This document shows, piece after piece, positions 46,943 through 55,938 of a stretch of DNA of 64,000 nucleotides. Source of the DNA: Kozakia baliensis (GTDB taxonomy: Bacteria; Pseudomonadota; Alphaproteobacteria; Acetobacterales; Acetobacteraceae); the NCBI RefSeq assembly GCF_001787335.1, contig NZ_CP014674.1, positions 2,522,501 through 2,586,500 on the forward strand, given 5' to 3'. Positions within the stretch are counted from its first letter, which is position 1; each line of letters starts with the position of its first letter. The position numbers were made by a program, and so were the translations under genes. The notes below the pieces were generated by a model. It was not told the origin of the DNA, ran no database searches, and saw nothing but the letters and a program-made list of their open reading frames with translations.

Positions 46943-47578
46943 TTATCCGCGCGGATGCTCGACTTCGACCAGAAGAATTGCATCCTCGGATAAAGTCTCG
47001 CGCCAGCGGCTCAGCGCCGCGAGACAAGCAAAGCTTCCCAACGTCACTTTGTTGTTGCCGCAAGCGGAACAGCGATCACACGGAGCCATTATTTTCCGTG
47101 TCGTGATCGGAGAGGCCACAACTCTTTCATCGACAAATCCGTTATTTGCCTCGTCCGACGCTCGATCCAGCCAATTTCCGGAAACCGCAAGCCAAGTGCC
47201 TAAAAGCTCGAACGCCGCCAAAAACGGCGCACGCGCACAAGCCTGCGGAAAGACAGCACGCAAAGACAAGCGCAGCCCCGCCTCCGCACCATTTTGCGCC
47301 GCCGCGAGAGCATCCAAACAATGCAGTTCCGTTTCGGTCACGCGCAGCGTAGAGGGCGCACCGAGGTCGAGCCACCGCCGCTTCAACGGTGTCAGACGCG
47401 CCAAGGCATTTTTAAAGGCGATGTGCACAGCTTTAAGATCCGACACTGTCTGCCTTGGCAATATCTCCCTCCCGCGCGGTGATCGACGCGGACTCATAAG
47501 AATCCGCAACCAATGCAGCGCAAGCCGATCGACTTCATTGAGATCGTCTATCGTGAGTAGATCGAGCATGGATGTCAT
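46943..47578 (-). CDS. Hypothetical protein with C-terminal Cys cluster
   Basis: 211 residues from the ATG at 47578; a frame ten codons longer is open. An N-terminal helical region (LDLLTIDDLNEVDRLALHWL) leads to a middle part with LKAVHIAFKNALARLTPLKR. Near the C-terminus there is a cysteine cluster APCDRCSACGNNKVTLGSFA, which could bind a metal. It converges with murA (24-bp gap). No family is recognised; it may be restricted to acetic acid bacteria. Confidence 0.6.
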   Translation of the reverse strand: MTSMLDLLTIDDLNEVDRLALHWLRILMSPRRSPRGREILPRQTVSDLKAVHIAFKNALARLTPLKRRWLDLGAPSTLRVTETELHCLDALAAAQNGAEAGLRLSLRAVFPQACARAPFLAAFELLGTWLAVSGNWLDRASDEANNGFVDERVVASPITTRKIMAPCDRCSACGNNKVTLGSFACLAALSRWRETLSEDAILLVEVEHPRG

Positions 47579-47635
47579 GAGAGAAAATCCGGTCTTCGAA
47601 AGCTGCATCCTTATACATGCAATCGCGTATCGTTC

Positions 47636-47851
47636 TCAACAAAAGATGTTGAAGCCAGCTTTCTTACCAAACGGTAGCCGATCATGTTTCAGCCACTCAG
47701 GTAAATCATCTATGACATCCTCCATCGTGCTTCGGTCAGATGGCCAATCATCCGCCAAGCTTCTTCCCAAACGATTCCATATTGGCAAACGTGACAGCCC
47801 GTTTTGCGAAAACGCAAACGAATCAGACACTTGCTTCGAAGTTTCCGGCAC
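47636..47851 (-). CDS. Possible small protein, 71 aa
   Basis: GTG start at 47851, product beginning MPETSKQVSDSFAFSQNGLS and containing DWPSDRSTMEDVIDDLPEWL. The residue pattern of the second half looks like a folded helix, but no clear ribosome-binding site is visible, and a 51-codon frame starting at an ATG about 15 bases upstream overlaps it in another frame. Either could be the real product, or neither. Confidence 0.35.
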   Translation of the reverse strand: MPETSKQVSDSFAFSQNGLSRLPIWNRLGRSLADDWPSDRSTMEDVIDDLPEWLKHDRLPFGKKAGFNIFC

Positions 47852-47946
47852 AAAGAAAGATTCATAATAACTTCACTTTAAAAAGTTATTTATGTCGCTC
47901 AGCCTAAGGCCGCCTCAAATAATCTTCCCGGCGGAGGAGAGTTTTC

Positions 47947-49557
47947 TTGTCGGAAATTAGCGCATCACATAGCCATGCCACGCGTCCGCGTATGGATGCC
48001 GGTAAAAATACGGCATTTAAATTGTTCTTCCTAACGGTCGTCGCCTGCGCGCTTGCCTTCGTCGGCTATAGCGTCCTGACCGACATCCAAGCCGCTGGCG
48101 AGCATGGGCTTGCGGTGGGCGCCTTCGCGCTGCTGGCCCTGGCGCTGCTCATCGCTCTCGGGTTCGAGTTCGTGAACGGATTCCACGATACGGCGAATGC
48201 GGTCGCGACAGTCATCTACACCAACAGCCTGCCACCACTGGTCGCCGTGGTGTGGTCCGGCATGTGGAACCTGCTCGGCGTGCTCGTCTCCTCCGGCGCG
48301 GTCGCCTATAGCGTAGTGACGCTTTTACCCGTCGAGTTGATCCTCCAAGTCGGGAGCAGCGCAGGGCACGCCATGATCTTCGCCCTTCTGATCGCTGCAA
48401 TTTTGTGGAATCTCGCGACATGGGCAATCGGCATCCCCAATAGTTCGTCCCATGCTCTGATCGGATCGATCATGGGCGTCGGCATCGCCAACCAGCTTAT
48501 GGCCCCCGCTGGCGCCGCCACGTACGGCGTGGACTGGTCGCAGGTCGAGAAAGTTTTCAGCGCGCTTCTCTTCAGCCCGCCCTGCGGCTTTATTCTTTCG
48601 ATGGTGCTTTTCTGGCTGTTTCGCATGCTGATTCGTAACAACACGCTCTTTCAAGCGCCCGAAGGCAATAAACCGCCCCCGTTCTGGGTGCGCAGCCTGT
48701 TGATCGGCACCTGCACCGGCGTTTCTTATTTCCATGGCGGCAATGACGGCCAGAAAGGGATGGGCCTTATCATGCTCATTCTGATCGGTGCCGCCCCTAC
48801 GGCCTACGCCCTCAACCGCGCCATGCCGGAATCTTCCATGCCCGCTTTCATCCAATCGGCGGGTGAAGCTTCCAACATCTTCCGCCATCACACGACGGAT
48901 GGCGATCGTATCGCCATTGAAAACGCGCGCACCGTCGTCACCAACGCCCTGCGCGACAAGCACGTGGCCGAACCGCATGTCTATGGTGCCCTGGCGACCC
49001 TTTCCGACGACATCGCTTCATCGGTGGAAAACTATAAGTCGCTGAACGCCATTCCCGCAGCCGAGGTCCCCAACGTCCGCACCGATATGTATCTGGTGTC
49101 CGACGCCATCCGCACGCTGGAAAAAACGTCTGAATTTCATGGCGGCGAAGCCAGCAGCCTCAAGAATTTCATGGGCCAACTCAACGCCGGCACGCGCTTT
49201 ATCCCAACTTGGGTGAAAGTAGCCGTTGCCGTCGCGCTGGGTATGGGCACAATGGTGGGATGGAAACGCATCGTCGTGACGGTCGGCGAGAAAATCGGCA
49301 AGACGCATCTGAATTACGCTCAAGGCGCTTCAGCCGAACTCGTCGCCATGGGCACCATCGGGCTTGCCGAAGGCTACGGCATGCCAGTCTCGACCACCCA
49401 TATCCTATCGAGTGGCGTCGCTGGCAGCATGGCCGCCGCAGGGTCGGGCCTGCAATGGCGGACGCTACGCACCATGGCGATGGCGTGGGTCGTCACGCTT
49501 CCCGCAGCCATGCTCATCAGTGGCGTGCTCTTCTTCATTTTCCGTCATATCTTCTAA
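47947..49557 (+). CDS. PiT-family inorganic phosphate transporter
   Basis: 536 residues. The duplicated PiT signature is present: GFEFVNGFHDTANAVATVIY in the first half and GTCTGVSYFHGGNDGQKGMG in the second, with the C-terminal AEGYGMPVSTTHILSSGVAG. About ten membrane helices with a cytoplasmic loop between residues ~310 and 400. Imports phosphate (or metal-phosphate) with H+ or Na+. The start is TTG at 47947 with GGAGGAG upstream. The next gene begins 13 bp after its stop, so the pair is an operon. Confidence 0.93.
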   Translation: MSEISASHSHATRPRMDAGKNTAFKLFFLTVVACALAFVGYSVLTDIQAAGEHGLAVGAFALLALALLIALGFEFVNGFHDTANAVATVIYTNSLPPLVAVVWSGMWNLLGVLVSSGAVAYSVVTLLPVELILQVGSSAGHAMIFALLIAAILWNLATWAIGIPNSSSHALIGSIMGVGIANQLMAPAGAATYGVDWSQVEKVFSALLFSPPCGFILSMVLFWLFRMLIRNNTLFQAPEGNKPPPFWVRSLLIGTCTGVSYFHGGNDGQKGMGLIMLILIGAAPTAYALNRAMPESSMPAFIQSAGEASNIFRHHTTDGDRIAIENARTVVTNALRDKHVAEPHVYGALATLSDDIASSVENYKSLNAIPAAEVPNVRTDMYLVSDAIRTLEKTSEFHGGEASSLKNFMGQLNAGTRFIPTWVKVAVAVALGMGTMVGWKRIVVTVGEKIGKTHLNYAQGASAELVAMGTIGLAEGYGMPVSTTHILSSGVAGSMAAAGSGLQWRTLRTMAMAWVVTLPAAMLISGVLFFIFRHIF

Positions 49558-49570
49558 AAGGTCCTGCTCT

Positions 49571-51040
49571 ATGGTGAGGTCGCCTTTCCCGGCGCCTCGC
49601 CACATGGTCGGCATCTTCGCTATGCTCGGCTTCGGCGTGGCGACGGTTACAACAGCATCGGGCGCAAGCATACCGCTTGCAACGGATATTCTCCCCTCCG
49701 GCGTTCCCCTGCCTTCGCCCGTACCGAGTCTCGTTCTTCCCGCAGAAGACCCAACGACTGAACTCCTCGGCAATGCCGGAGGCGCGCGGGAATGGCTGAC
49801 GAAAAAAGGCATTCGCATCAATATTCAAGATGTCGAGGAATTGTGGGGGCTCACCTCGGGCGGGCTACATCCTGGCCCAACCTACGATGGCATGACCGCC
49901 GTCGCTCTCCTGCTCGATACCAAGCGCGCCTTCGGCTGGCATGACGGATTGCTGAACATCAGCGCACTGCAAATCCGCGGTCGCTCCCTTACAGGAGAGC
50001 GTCTCGGCGCTCTGAACGCGGTCAGTGGCTATGACGCTGGGCGCTCCACACGCCTTTTCGAACTTTGGTATGGTCAGGGCTTTTTCGGAAACCGCCTCGA
50101 TATCCGCGTCGGCACCATCGATCTCGACACCGAATTTCTCGTCAGTCAGAACGCCTCGTTTTTTCTGAACTCAAGCTTCGGCTGGCCCCTCTCCACGTCG
50201 AGTAACCTCTATTCCGGCGGCCCTTCCTGGCCCTTTTCGGCCGTAGGCGCACGCATTAAATGGGTGCCTGCCTATCCTTTGGTCCTGATGGGCGCAATCA
50301 CCGACGATAACCCGACGCGCGGACCGTTCTATAGCGATATCAGCGCAACCCAGCGGGACCCGACCGGCACCTCCTTCTCAACCAAGGGCGGCGCGCTTTT
50401 CATGGGGGAAGCCCAATTCTGGATGGACGCAGCCCAACAGCTTGCCGGGCAGGACGCCCCTGCCCTGCCAGGAACATGGAAAATCGGCGGACTTTACGAT
50501 AGCGGCCATTTTCCCGATCAGCGATACGATGATCAGGGCGGTTTGTTGGCCAGCCCGAACAGCAGCGGGAACCCCTATTATCATCAAGGCAATTGGCTTG
50601 CTTATGTTGTCATCGACCAAATGGTTTGGCGCGAGAGCAAAGGATCGAGCAAAACCATAAATTTTTTCGCACGCGCCACGATTAACGATGGCGTCCGCAA
50701 CCGCTTCTCCAAAGAAATCCAAAGCGGGCTAACTTTCGACGGTCTCATTCCAGGCCATTCCGACGATACGATCGGCATTGCGTGGGGGACGAGTTTTTAT
50801 GGGAGCCGCGCTATCGAAAACACACGCGATACATTCCGCCTCGGCACCAACAGTGCTGGCCACCTGAAGTCGGAACATCATGTCGAACTAACCTATCAGG
50901 CGGCCATCACACCCTATCTGCTCCTGCAACCGGATTTCCAATATTTCTGGAATATCGGCGGCACTTCCAAAAACAGCGATACGGGCCAGACAATTAAAAA
51001 CGGCACGGTGATCGGCCTGAACATGACCACCACGTTTTAA
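49571..51040 (+). CDS. OprB-family outer-membrane porin, phosphate-transporter linked
   Basis: 489 residues from the ATG at 49571. A signal region (MVGIFAMLGFGVATVTTASG) precedes a short Pro-rich stretch and the barrel. OprB-type pattern: REWLTKKGIRINIQDVEELW, GLLNISALQIRGRSLTGERL, ELWYGQGFFGNRLDIRVGTI and PYLLLQPDFQYFWNIGG at the end. OprB porins were named for carbohydrate uptake, but here the gene shares a transcript with a phosphate transporter and precedes a polyphosphate kinase, so phosphate passage is a fair guess. The frame open upstream from 49364 is a shadow of the transporter gene. Confidence 0.88.
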   Translation: MVRSPFPAPRHMVGIFAMLGFGVATVTTASGASIPLATDILPSGVPLPSPVPSLVLPAEDPTTELLGNAGGAREWLTKKGIRINIQDVEELWGLTSGGLHPGPTYDGMTAVALLLDTKRAFGWHDGLLNISALQIRGRSLTGERLGALNAVSGYDAGRSTRLFELWYGQGFFGNRLDIRVGTIDLDTEFLVSQNASFFLNSSFGWPLSTSSNLYSGGPSWPFSAVGARIKWVPAYPLVLMGAITDDNPTRGPFYSDISATQRDPTGTSFSTKGGALFMGEAQFWMDAAQQLAGQDAPALPGTWKIGGLYDSGHFPDQRYDDQGGLLASPNSSGNPYYHQGNWLAYVVIDQMVWRESKGSSKTINFFARATINDGVRNRFSKEIQSGLTFDGLIPGHSDDTIGIAWGTSFYGSRAIENTRDTFRLGTNSAGHLKSEHHVELTYQAAITPYLLLQPDFQYFWNIGGTSKNSDTGQTIKNGTVIGLNMTTTF

Positions 51041-51137
51041 TTCTTCGTTGCCGAAAAACGAAATTTCACGGAACTTTCAATCATACTTTCTCCTCGTCTT
51101 GTAAGTTATCCATCCAGCAAAAAAACGGGAACAAACG

Positions 51138-52055
51138 ATGGGCGAGCAAGATATCAATGACCTACCGTGTCAAGAATCTGAGCACGTTCGGATGCGTCGT
51201 GAAATTCTCGACGATATGGATGAAGAGTTCGAACTTTCCTTGCATGACGACGGTGTCAGCGAGTCACTCGATGACGCCGACCGGGAATTCCGGCGCATCT
51301 ATTTTCGCGAGTTGATCCGCCTGCAAGGCGAACTCATCAAACTGCAAGATTGGATCAAAGCCACGGGCCAGAGGTTGGTCGTCCTTTTCGAAGGGCGCGA
51401 TGCCGCCGGAAAAGGCGGGGCGATCAAACGCATCACGCAGCGCCTCAATCCACGCATCTGCCGCGTGGCTGCCTTGCCCGCCCCGAACGACCGCGAGCGC
51501 ACGCAATGGTACTTCCAACGCTACGTCGCGCATCTTCCGGCCGCAGGCGAAATCGTTCTTTTCGACCGTAGCTGGTATAATCGCGCCGGCGTCGAACAAG
51601 TCATGGGTTTCTGTAACGACGCTCAATACGAGGAATTTTTCCGCTCGGTCCCGGAATTCGAACGGATGCTTGTCCGCAGCGGAATCCGACTTGTGAAATA
51701 TTGGTTCTCGATCACGGATGACGAACAAGAAGCACGCTTCCACGCCCGCATCGAAGATCCGTTGAAGCAGTGGAAATTATCCCCGATGGATTTGGAAAGC
51801 CGCCGACGCTGGGAGGATTATACGCAGGCGAAAGAGATCATGCTCGAACGCTCCAGCATCGCGGAAGCCCCCTGGTGGGTCGTGCAAGGCGTGGACAAGA
51901 AACGCGCCCGGCTCAATTGCATCGCTCATCTTTTGTCCTTGATACCGTACGAGCCTGTTCCCCAACAGGAAATCACGCTCCCCGAGCGCGTTCACCATCC
52001 CGATTACGAACGCCAGCCGACGCCATCTTCCATGATCGTTCCAGAAATTTACTAA
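51138..52055 (+). CDS. ppk2: Polyphosphate kinase 2
   Basis: 305 residues. PPK2 motifs: Walker A FEGRDAAGKGGAIKRITQRL (residues ~84-103), lid region NDRERTQWYFQRYVAHLPAA, and Walker B IVLFDRSWYNRAGVEQVMGF. Uses polyphosphate to make GTP or ATP from the diphosphates (or the reverse). The N-terminal ~50 residues are acidic and helical. It follows the phosphate transporter-porin pair by about 100 bp on the same strand, which fits a phosphate storage and mobilisation role. A strong hairpin (52068-52096) follows. Confidence 0.93.
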   Translation: MGEQDINDLPCQESEHVRMRREILDDMDEEFELSLHDDGVSESLDDADREFRRIYFRELIRLQGELIKLQDWIKATGQRLVVLFEGRDAAGKGGAIKRITQRLNPRICRVAALPAPNDRERTQWYFQRYVAHLPAAGEIVLFDRSWYNRAGVEQVMGFCNDAQYEEFFRSVPEFERMLVRSGIRLVKYWFSITDDEQEARFHARIEDPLKQWKLSPMDLESRRRWEDYTQAKEIMLERSSIAEAPWWVVQGVDKKRARLNCIAHLLSLIPYEPVPQQEITLPERVHHPDYERQPTPSSMIVPEIY

Positions 52056-52067
52056 ACACCCGCGATA

Positions 52068-52096
52068 CGGTCACAGCGCATGTCGCGTTGTGACCG
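52068..52096. terminator. Hairpin between convergent ppk2 and lactate permease genes
   Basis: CGGTCACAGCGC-ATGTC-GCGTTGTGACCG is a 12-bp inverted repeat with one G-U/A-C position. No T-run follows on either strand, so it may work as a bidirectional transcript-end stabiliser rather than a classic intrinsic terminator. Confidence 0.55.
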
Positions 52097-52129
52097 CACA
52101 AACCAACCTCGTTCCTGTCTAAAACCTCA

Positions 52130-53764
52130 TCACGAAAATACGTAAGCCTGTAGCGTCACGACGATCCCCACCATGACGACGAGAAGCACACTCCATTTCA
52201 ACGTGAAACGGAGAAGATCTCCCTCTCTCCCGACAAAACCGATCGCGGCACATGCCACCGCAATCGATTGCGGAGAAATCATCTTACCGACCGCACCGCC
52301 CACTGTATTGGCGGCAACCAGCAAAGGCCCACTCACACCGATCTGATGCCCAGTCGCAGCCTGCAAACCGCCGAACAAGGCATTGGAGGATGTATCCGAG
52401 CCGGTAAGAAAAACCCCCAGCCAGCCAAGAATGGGCGATAGGAAAGTAAACGCCGAAGAGGCGTCAGCAAATAACAGTGCAAGCGTCGCCGATAGGCCGG
52501 AGTAGTTGGCAAGAAAGGCGAAAGCCAAAACCATGCCGATGGAATAGAACGGTATTCTCAATTCCTTGAGCGTTTGAACGAAAATGCGACCAGCTTCCTG
52601 AACCTTCGCACCCAAGACGAAAACGGAAATAATTCCCGCAATCATGATCGCCGTGCCAACTGACGAGACAAAATCCAGCTTGAATATGGCGTGATATGGC
52701 GTCGGCCCTGCCGTGACGGGCGGCATTTTCAGCACGGCATCATGCAATAGCGGAAAGGGAAAAGAATAAACCGTCCAGGCCAAAGGCCCATTGCCGATGA
52801 ACAGCTTCTTAAACGGCGGGACACTCCAAAGCGCCACACAGACCGTCAGAACGATGAAAGGCGCCCAAGCCCGAAGCATCTCGCCGCGCGTATATGTATC
52901 TTCGACAATAACAGCTTCCTTTTCCGCAGCAGGAAACCGGAAGCTGTGGGCTGGCCGCCAGACTTTAAGGAACATCGGCAAAACCATCAAAGTACACAGC
53001 GAAGCGACGATATCGGGCAATTCCGGCCCGACCAACAAAACCGTGCCAGATTGAGTTACCGTAAACACAATCGCGGTCACACTAATGGCGGGCCATGTTT
53101 CGCGAATACCCCGCCAGCCATCGACCAACGCAACAAGAACATATGGTAAAACGAAAGAAAGAACCGCAATGGATGGCACGACATTATAGGCAACAGCGAT
53201 AGGCTCCGCCCCGATGACCTGCCCGCCCACAATAACCGGAATACCCATAGCCCCAAAAGCGCCAGGCGCGGCATTGGCGATCAAGCACAAACCGCCGGCA
53301 TAGAGCGGCGGCACACCAAGGCCGACAAGCAGAGCGGTTGTGATCGCAACAGGCGCACCGAACCCCGCCGCACCTTCCAAAAACGCACCGAATCCATAAG
53401 CGACAAGCAGAACCTGAATCCGCTGATCGTCGGAAACGGAAACGATGGAACCACGAATAATTTCGAAATGCCCCGTCTTGACCGACAATTTATAGAGGAA
53501 AACCGCCGCGAGGATGATCCATGCAATCGGCCATAATCCGTATAAAAAACCATATGCGGCAGAAGCCAGCGCATAAGACAGCGGCATTTTATAAAATAGC
53601 GTCGCAACCAGCGCCGTGAGCAATACCGTGATCGTGCAGGCGATGTGTCCCTTCAATTTCATAACCAACAAGGCAAGAAAGAAAAACACGATTGGGATAA
53701 GAGCAACCGCGCTCGAAAGAAAAAGGTCGCCCAACGGATCGTAATTCTGTTGCCACGCATGCAT
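52130..53764 (-). CDS. L-lactate permease (LctP family)
   Basis: 544 residues with about 12-14 membrane helices. It starts MHAWQQNYDPLGDLFLSSAV and shows the family segments VAYGFGAFLEGAAGFGAPVA, LVANTVGGAVGKMISPQSIA and LGVFLTGSDTSSNALFGGLQ. Members carry L-lactate, D-lactate or glycolate with protons. No lactate dehydrogenase gene lies beside it. It is 71 bp downstream of an OprB-type porin on the same strand, suggesting a joint outer- and inner-membrane uptake route. Confidence 0.92.
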   Translation of the reverse strand: MHAWQQNYDPLGDLFLSSAVALIPIVFFFLALLVMKLKGHIACTITVLLTALVATLFYKMPLSYALASAAYGFLYGLWPIAWIILAAVFLYKLSVKTGHFEIIRGSIVSVSDDQRIQVLLVAYGFGAFLEGAAGFGAPVAITTALLVGLGVPPLYAGGLCLIANAAPGAFGAMGIPVIVGGQVIGAEPIAVAYNVVPSIAVLSFVLPYVLVALVDGWRGIRETWPAISVTAIVFTVTQSGTVLLVGPELPDIVASLCTLMVLPMFLKVWRPAHSFRFPAAEKEAVIVEDTYTRGEMLRAWAPFIVLTVCVALWSVPPFKKLFIGNGPLAWTVYSFPFPLLHDAVLKMPPVTAGPTPYHAIFKLDFVSSVGTAIMIAGIISVFVLGAKVQEAGRIFVQTLKELRIPFYSIGMVLAFAFLANYSGLSATLALLFADASSAFTFLSPILGWLGVFLTGSDTSSNALFGGLQAATGHQIGVSGPLLVAANTVGGAVGKMISPQSIAVACAAIGFVGREGDLLRFTLKWSVLLVVMVGIVVTLQAYVFS

Positions 53765-53835
53765 TCTTCTAATCCTTAATCATCGGAGATAACTCCGAAA
53801 ATTTCCGCTTATGAGAAGCTGAAGCACCCAGGTTC

Positions 53836-55428
53836 CTACAAATTCCCAAGAACCTTGAGGCCAATCACGGTGGCGTTTGGAATGACCGATGTTTCACCCG
53901 GCCGCATCATATATTCGAAGGAAGGCTGGATGATGAGCCCCGGCACCACAGGTACACCATAATAAGCCTCCAATATCGCCGCATGCGTCTGCGGCCCGTT
54001 GACGAAAGCTTCATAGGGAAGACCGGCGGCATAACGCAGGGTTTGGCCAAGGGTTAAACGGTTGCTCATCTGATAGTACGAATACATGACGCCGAAGCGG
54101 TCATATGGCCGATATGGAATAATGCCGAGCAACGACGTGCCGATATAAACTTCGTCGGAAAAAACAGAGACTTGTGGCGTGTTATGAACATATCCTGCCA
54201 TCAGGTAGCCACCTGCCATCTGGTGTTCGCCATGGCTACGGTAAATCATCTGATCGACCTCGACATAAAACGTGTTGCGGCTCTCTTTTTGGTGCGCGCG
54301 ATAAAACTGGTTCATGGCGGGCGGAACCTTGCCAATGAGGTCGGCAAAACCGCTCGTATCGTGACCGAAGCCGAATTTGTAATGCCCAGGCAAGCGCTTT
54401 GGCCCTAGGAACGGCTCCCATGTCAGTTCGATCGGGAGCATGACGCCCGTCACATCCTCACTGCCCCATGCCCAACCCGAAGGGTTTTTATTGAGATCAG
54501 CCGAAGCATAAACGCCCGTCCGGAGGGTCAAATCCCGTGTTGGACGCAGACGCATCGTGCCGCCCCAGGTTGCTTTCGGATAAACGCTCCAGCCTTGGAC
54601 ACTCTTGACCGCAGGCGGTGCCGAGCATTGCACCATAAATGTGCACAACAGAACCGATGTCGCATAAGTATGCGTCAGGGTCAGGCGGCCGACGTTGATA
54701 TTCAACGAGTTATGCAAAAACGTTTTCTCAACATAAATATCCGCGAGATGCGCCGCTGCATGGCCGGAAAGGCTATAGACTTCGGAGAGAAGTATCCGAT
54801 GCTCGCCGACATGATCGTACGAAACTTGACGCCCTGCGCGTTCCATTAAAACGCCGTGCAAAATCCAGCCATCGAGTCCAAGAAGTTTTCCAAGATCAAA
54901 ATTATTCACCAGCGTCAGTTCATGAGCGTAGGACATGCCCTTGCTCAATCCGCCACCCACGTTGGCCAACGCTTCACCTTTATAGGCGAATTGAAAATTA
55001 TAGCCTCGATTGTCGAGCCAGCGGCGGATAGGCGATAATTGCGGCACAAGGTTACCGAATGCTTGCACGGGCACATAATAACCAGTCGCCAAATCGCGTT
55101 CGCGCAAGGCATCGTCTCTTTTATTGAGGAACGCCGACAAGCTCTCGGTATCCACCAAGGCGTCGAGCCTGTTGGGGTCCACACGCACAACCGGAGCCGG
55201 AACGGATTTTACGGGAGGAACATGGGGTTGATTCGCAGGCTCATTTTGTGTCTGCGGCTTGATGACCTCATCTGCCCGTGAAGGCGTGATGGCAGCAAAC
55301 ATCAAACACATCAGCATACTGCAAATCAGCAGTTGCGCTTTTACAGAACCGTAGAAATCTCTATTTGTGTTCTTTAGATGTCTATTTTTAGAAAATTCGA
55401 ATCCGATTCCATACGTATCTTTAGACAC
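53836..55428 (-). CDS. OprB-family outer-membrane porin, lactate-permease linked
   Basis: 530 residues from a GTG at 55428 with AGGG upstream. The signal sequence is unusually far in, at about residues 29-52 (VKAQLLICSMLMCLMFAAIT ending PSRA), after a charged 25-residue extension; a later start is possible. OprB pattern follows: YNFQFAYKGEALANVGGGLS, WILHGVLMERAGRQVSYDHV, LNINVGRLTLTHTYATSVLL and the closing VPGLIIQPSFEYMMRPGETS. Two cysteines in LLCTFMVQCSAPP are in the barrel region. Probably admits organic acids or sugars for the adjoining permease. Confidence 0.88.
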   Translation of the reverse strand: MSKDTYGIGFEFSKNRHLKNTNRDFYGSVKAQLLICSMLMCLMFAAITPSRADEVIKPQTQNEPANQPHVPPVKSVPAPVVRVDPNRLDALVDTESLSAFLNKRDDALRERDLATGYYVPVQAFGNLVPQLSPIRRWLDNRGYNFQFAYKGEALANVGGGLSKGMSYAHELTLVNNFDLGKLLGLDGWILHGVLMERAGRQVSYDHVGEHRILLSEVYSLSGHAAAHLADIYVEKTFLHNSLNINVGRLTLTHTYATSVLLCTFMVQCSAPPAVKSVQGWSVYPKATWGGTMRLRPTRDLTLRTGVYASADLNKNPSGWAWGSEDVTGVMLPIELTWEPFLGPKRLPGHYKFGFGHDTSGFADLIGKVPPAMNQFYRAHQKESRNTFYVEVDQMIYRSHGEHQMAGGYLMAGYVHNTPQVSVFSDEVYIGTSLLGIIPYRPYDRFGVMYSYYQMSNRLTLGQTLRYAAGLPYEAFVNGPQTHAAILEAYYGVPVVPGLIIQPSFEYMMRPGETSVIPNATVIGLKVLGNL

Positions 55429-55938
55429 GACGAACTACCCTATTTATATAAATATAATATTGAATGGATCGAGCGTTGAATTCGTTATATGTCCGCCTTC
55501 AAGGAAGACATAAGAACGTCTCCTTACTTCTCGTTACCACTCTCGTGGCACCAGGAGTTCCAAGATTTTGGAAATAGGATTCGTGCCGATCAGGGTCATG
55601 GCTGGGTGCATTTCGCAACCGACACCATTATGCGAGGATTATCGCACTTCGCCTCTACGATCTGATGTCGTTTCAAAATCCAGTCCGTTAAAATTCGCTG
55701 TTCCATATTTTTCCCATATGGAGTTTCGCCTCTTATAGAAGCTGACCATCATAGCTATACAGCAGAAAAATTTCAAAACAATGTCATAAATCACAAAAAC
55801 TTTGATATTATTCCAATGCCTGTCACGGCATATCTCACACTCCGTTTTGCAAAACAATTCCCTGGGAACTTCATAAAAAAAGAGGGCGCGTAAAAGCACC
55901 CTCTCTCAATACTTGGCGATGTAAAGGAAGTTAGATGA
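55429..55938. other. Intergenic gap without a convincing gene
   Basis: 510 bp, AT-rich. It holds the likely promoter of the porin-permease operon (TATAAT-like tracts on the minus strand around 55450-55475) and the terminator of the YsnF-type gene at 55875-55903. Short frames in it have irregular composition and no ribosome-binding site. Confidence 0.6.
55875..55903 (-). terminator. Intrinsic terminator of the YsnF-type gene
   Basis: On the minus strand GAGGGTGC-TTTTAC-GCGCCCTC (8 pairs, one G-U) is followed by TTTTTTT. It ends the transcript of the gene at 55939-57246. Confidence 0.92.

Noticed and set aside
55639-55899. 86-codon minus-strand frame in the gap before the YsnF-type gene
   Set aside because: It overlaps the terminator hairpin and has irregular, AT-driven composition.
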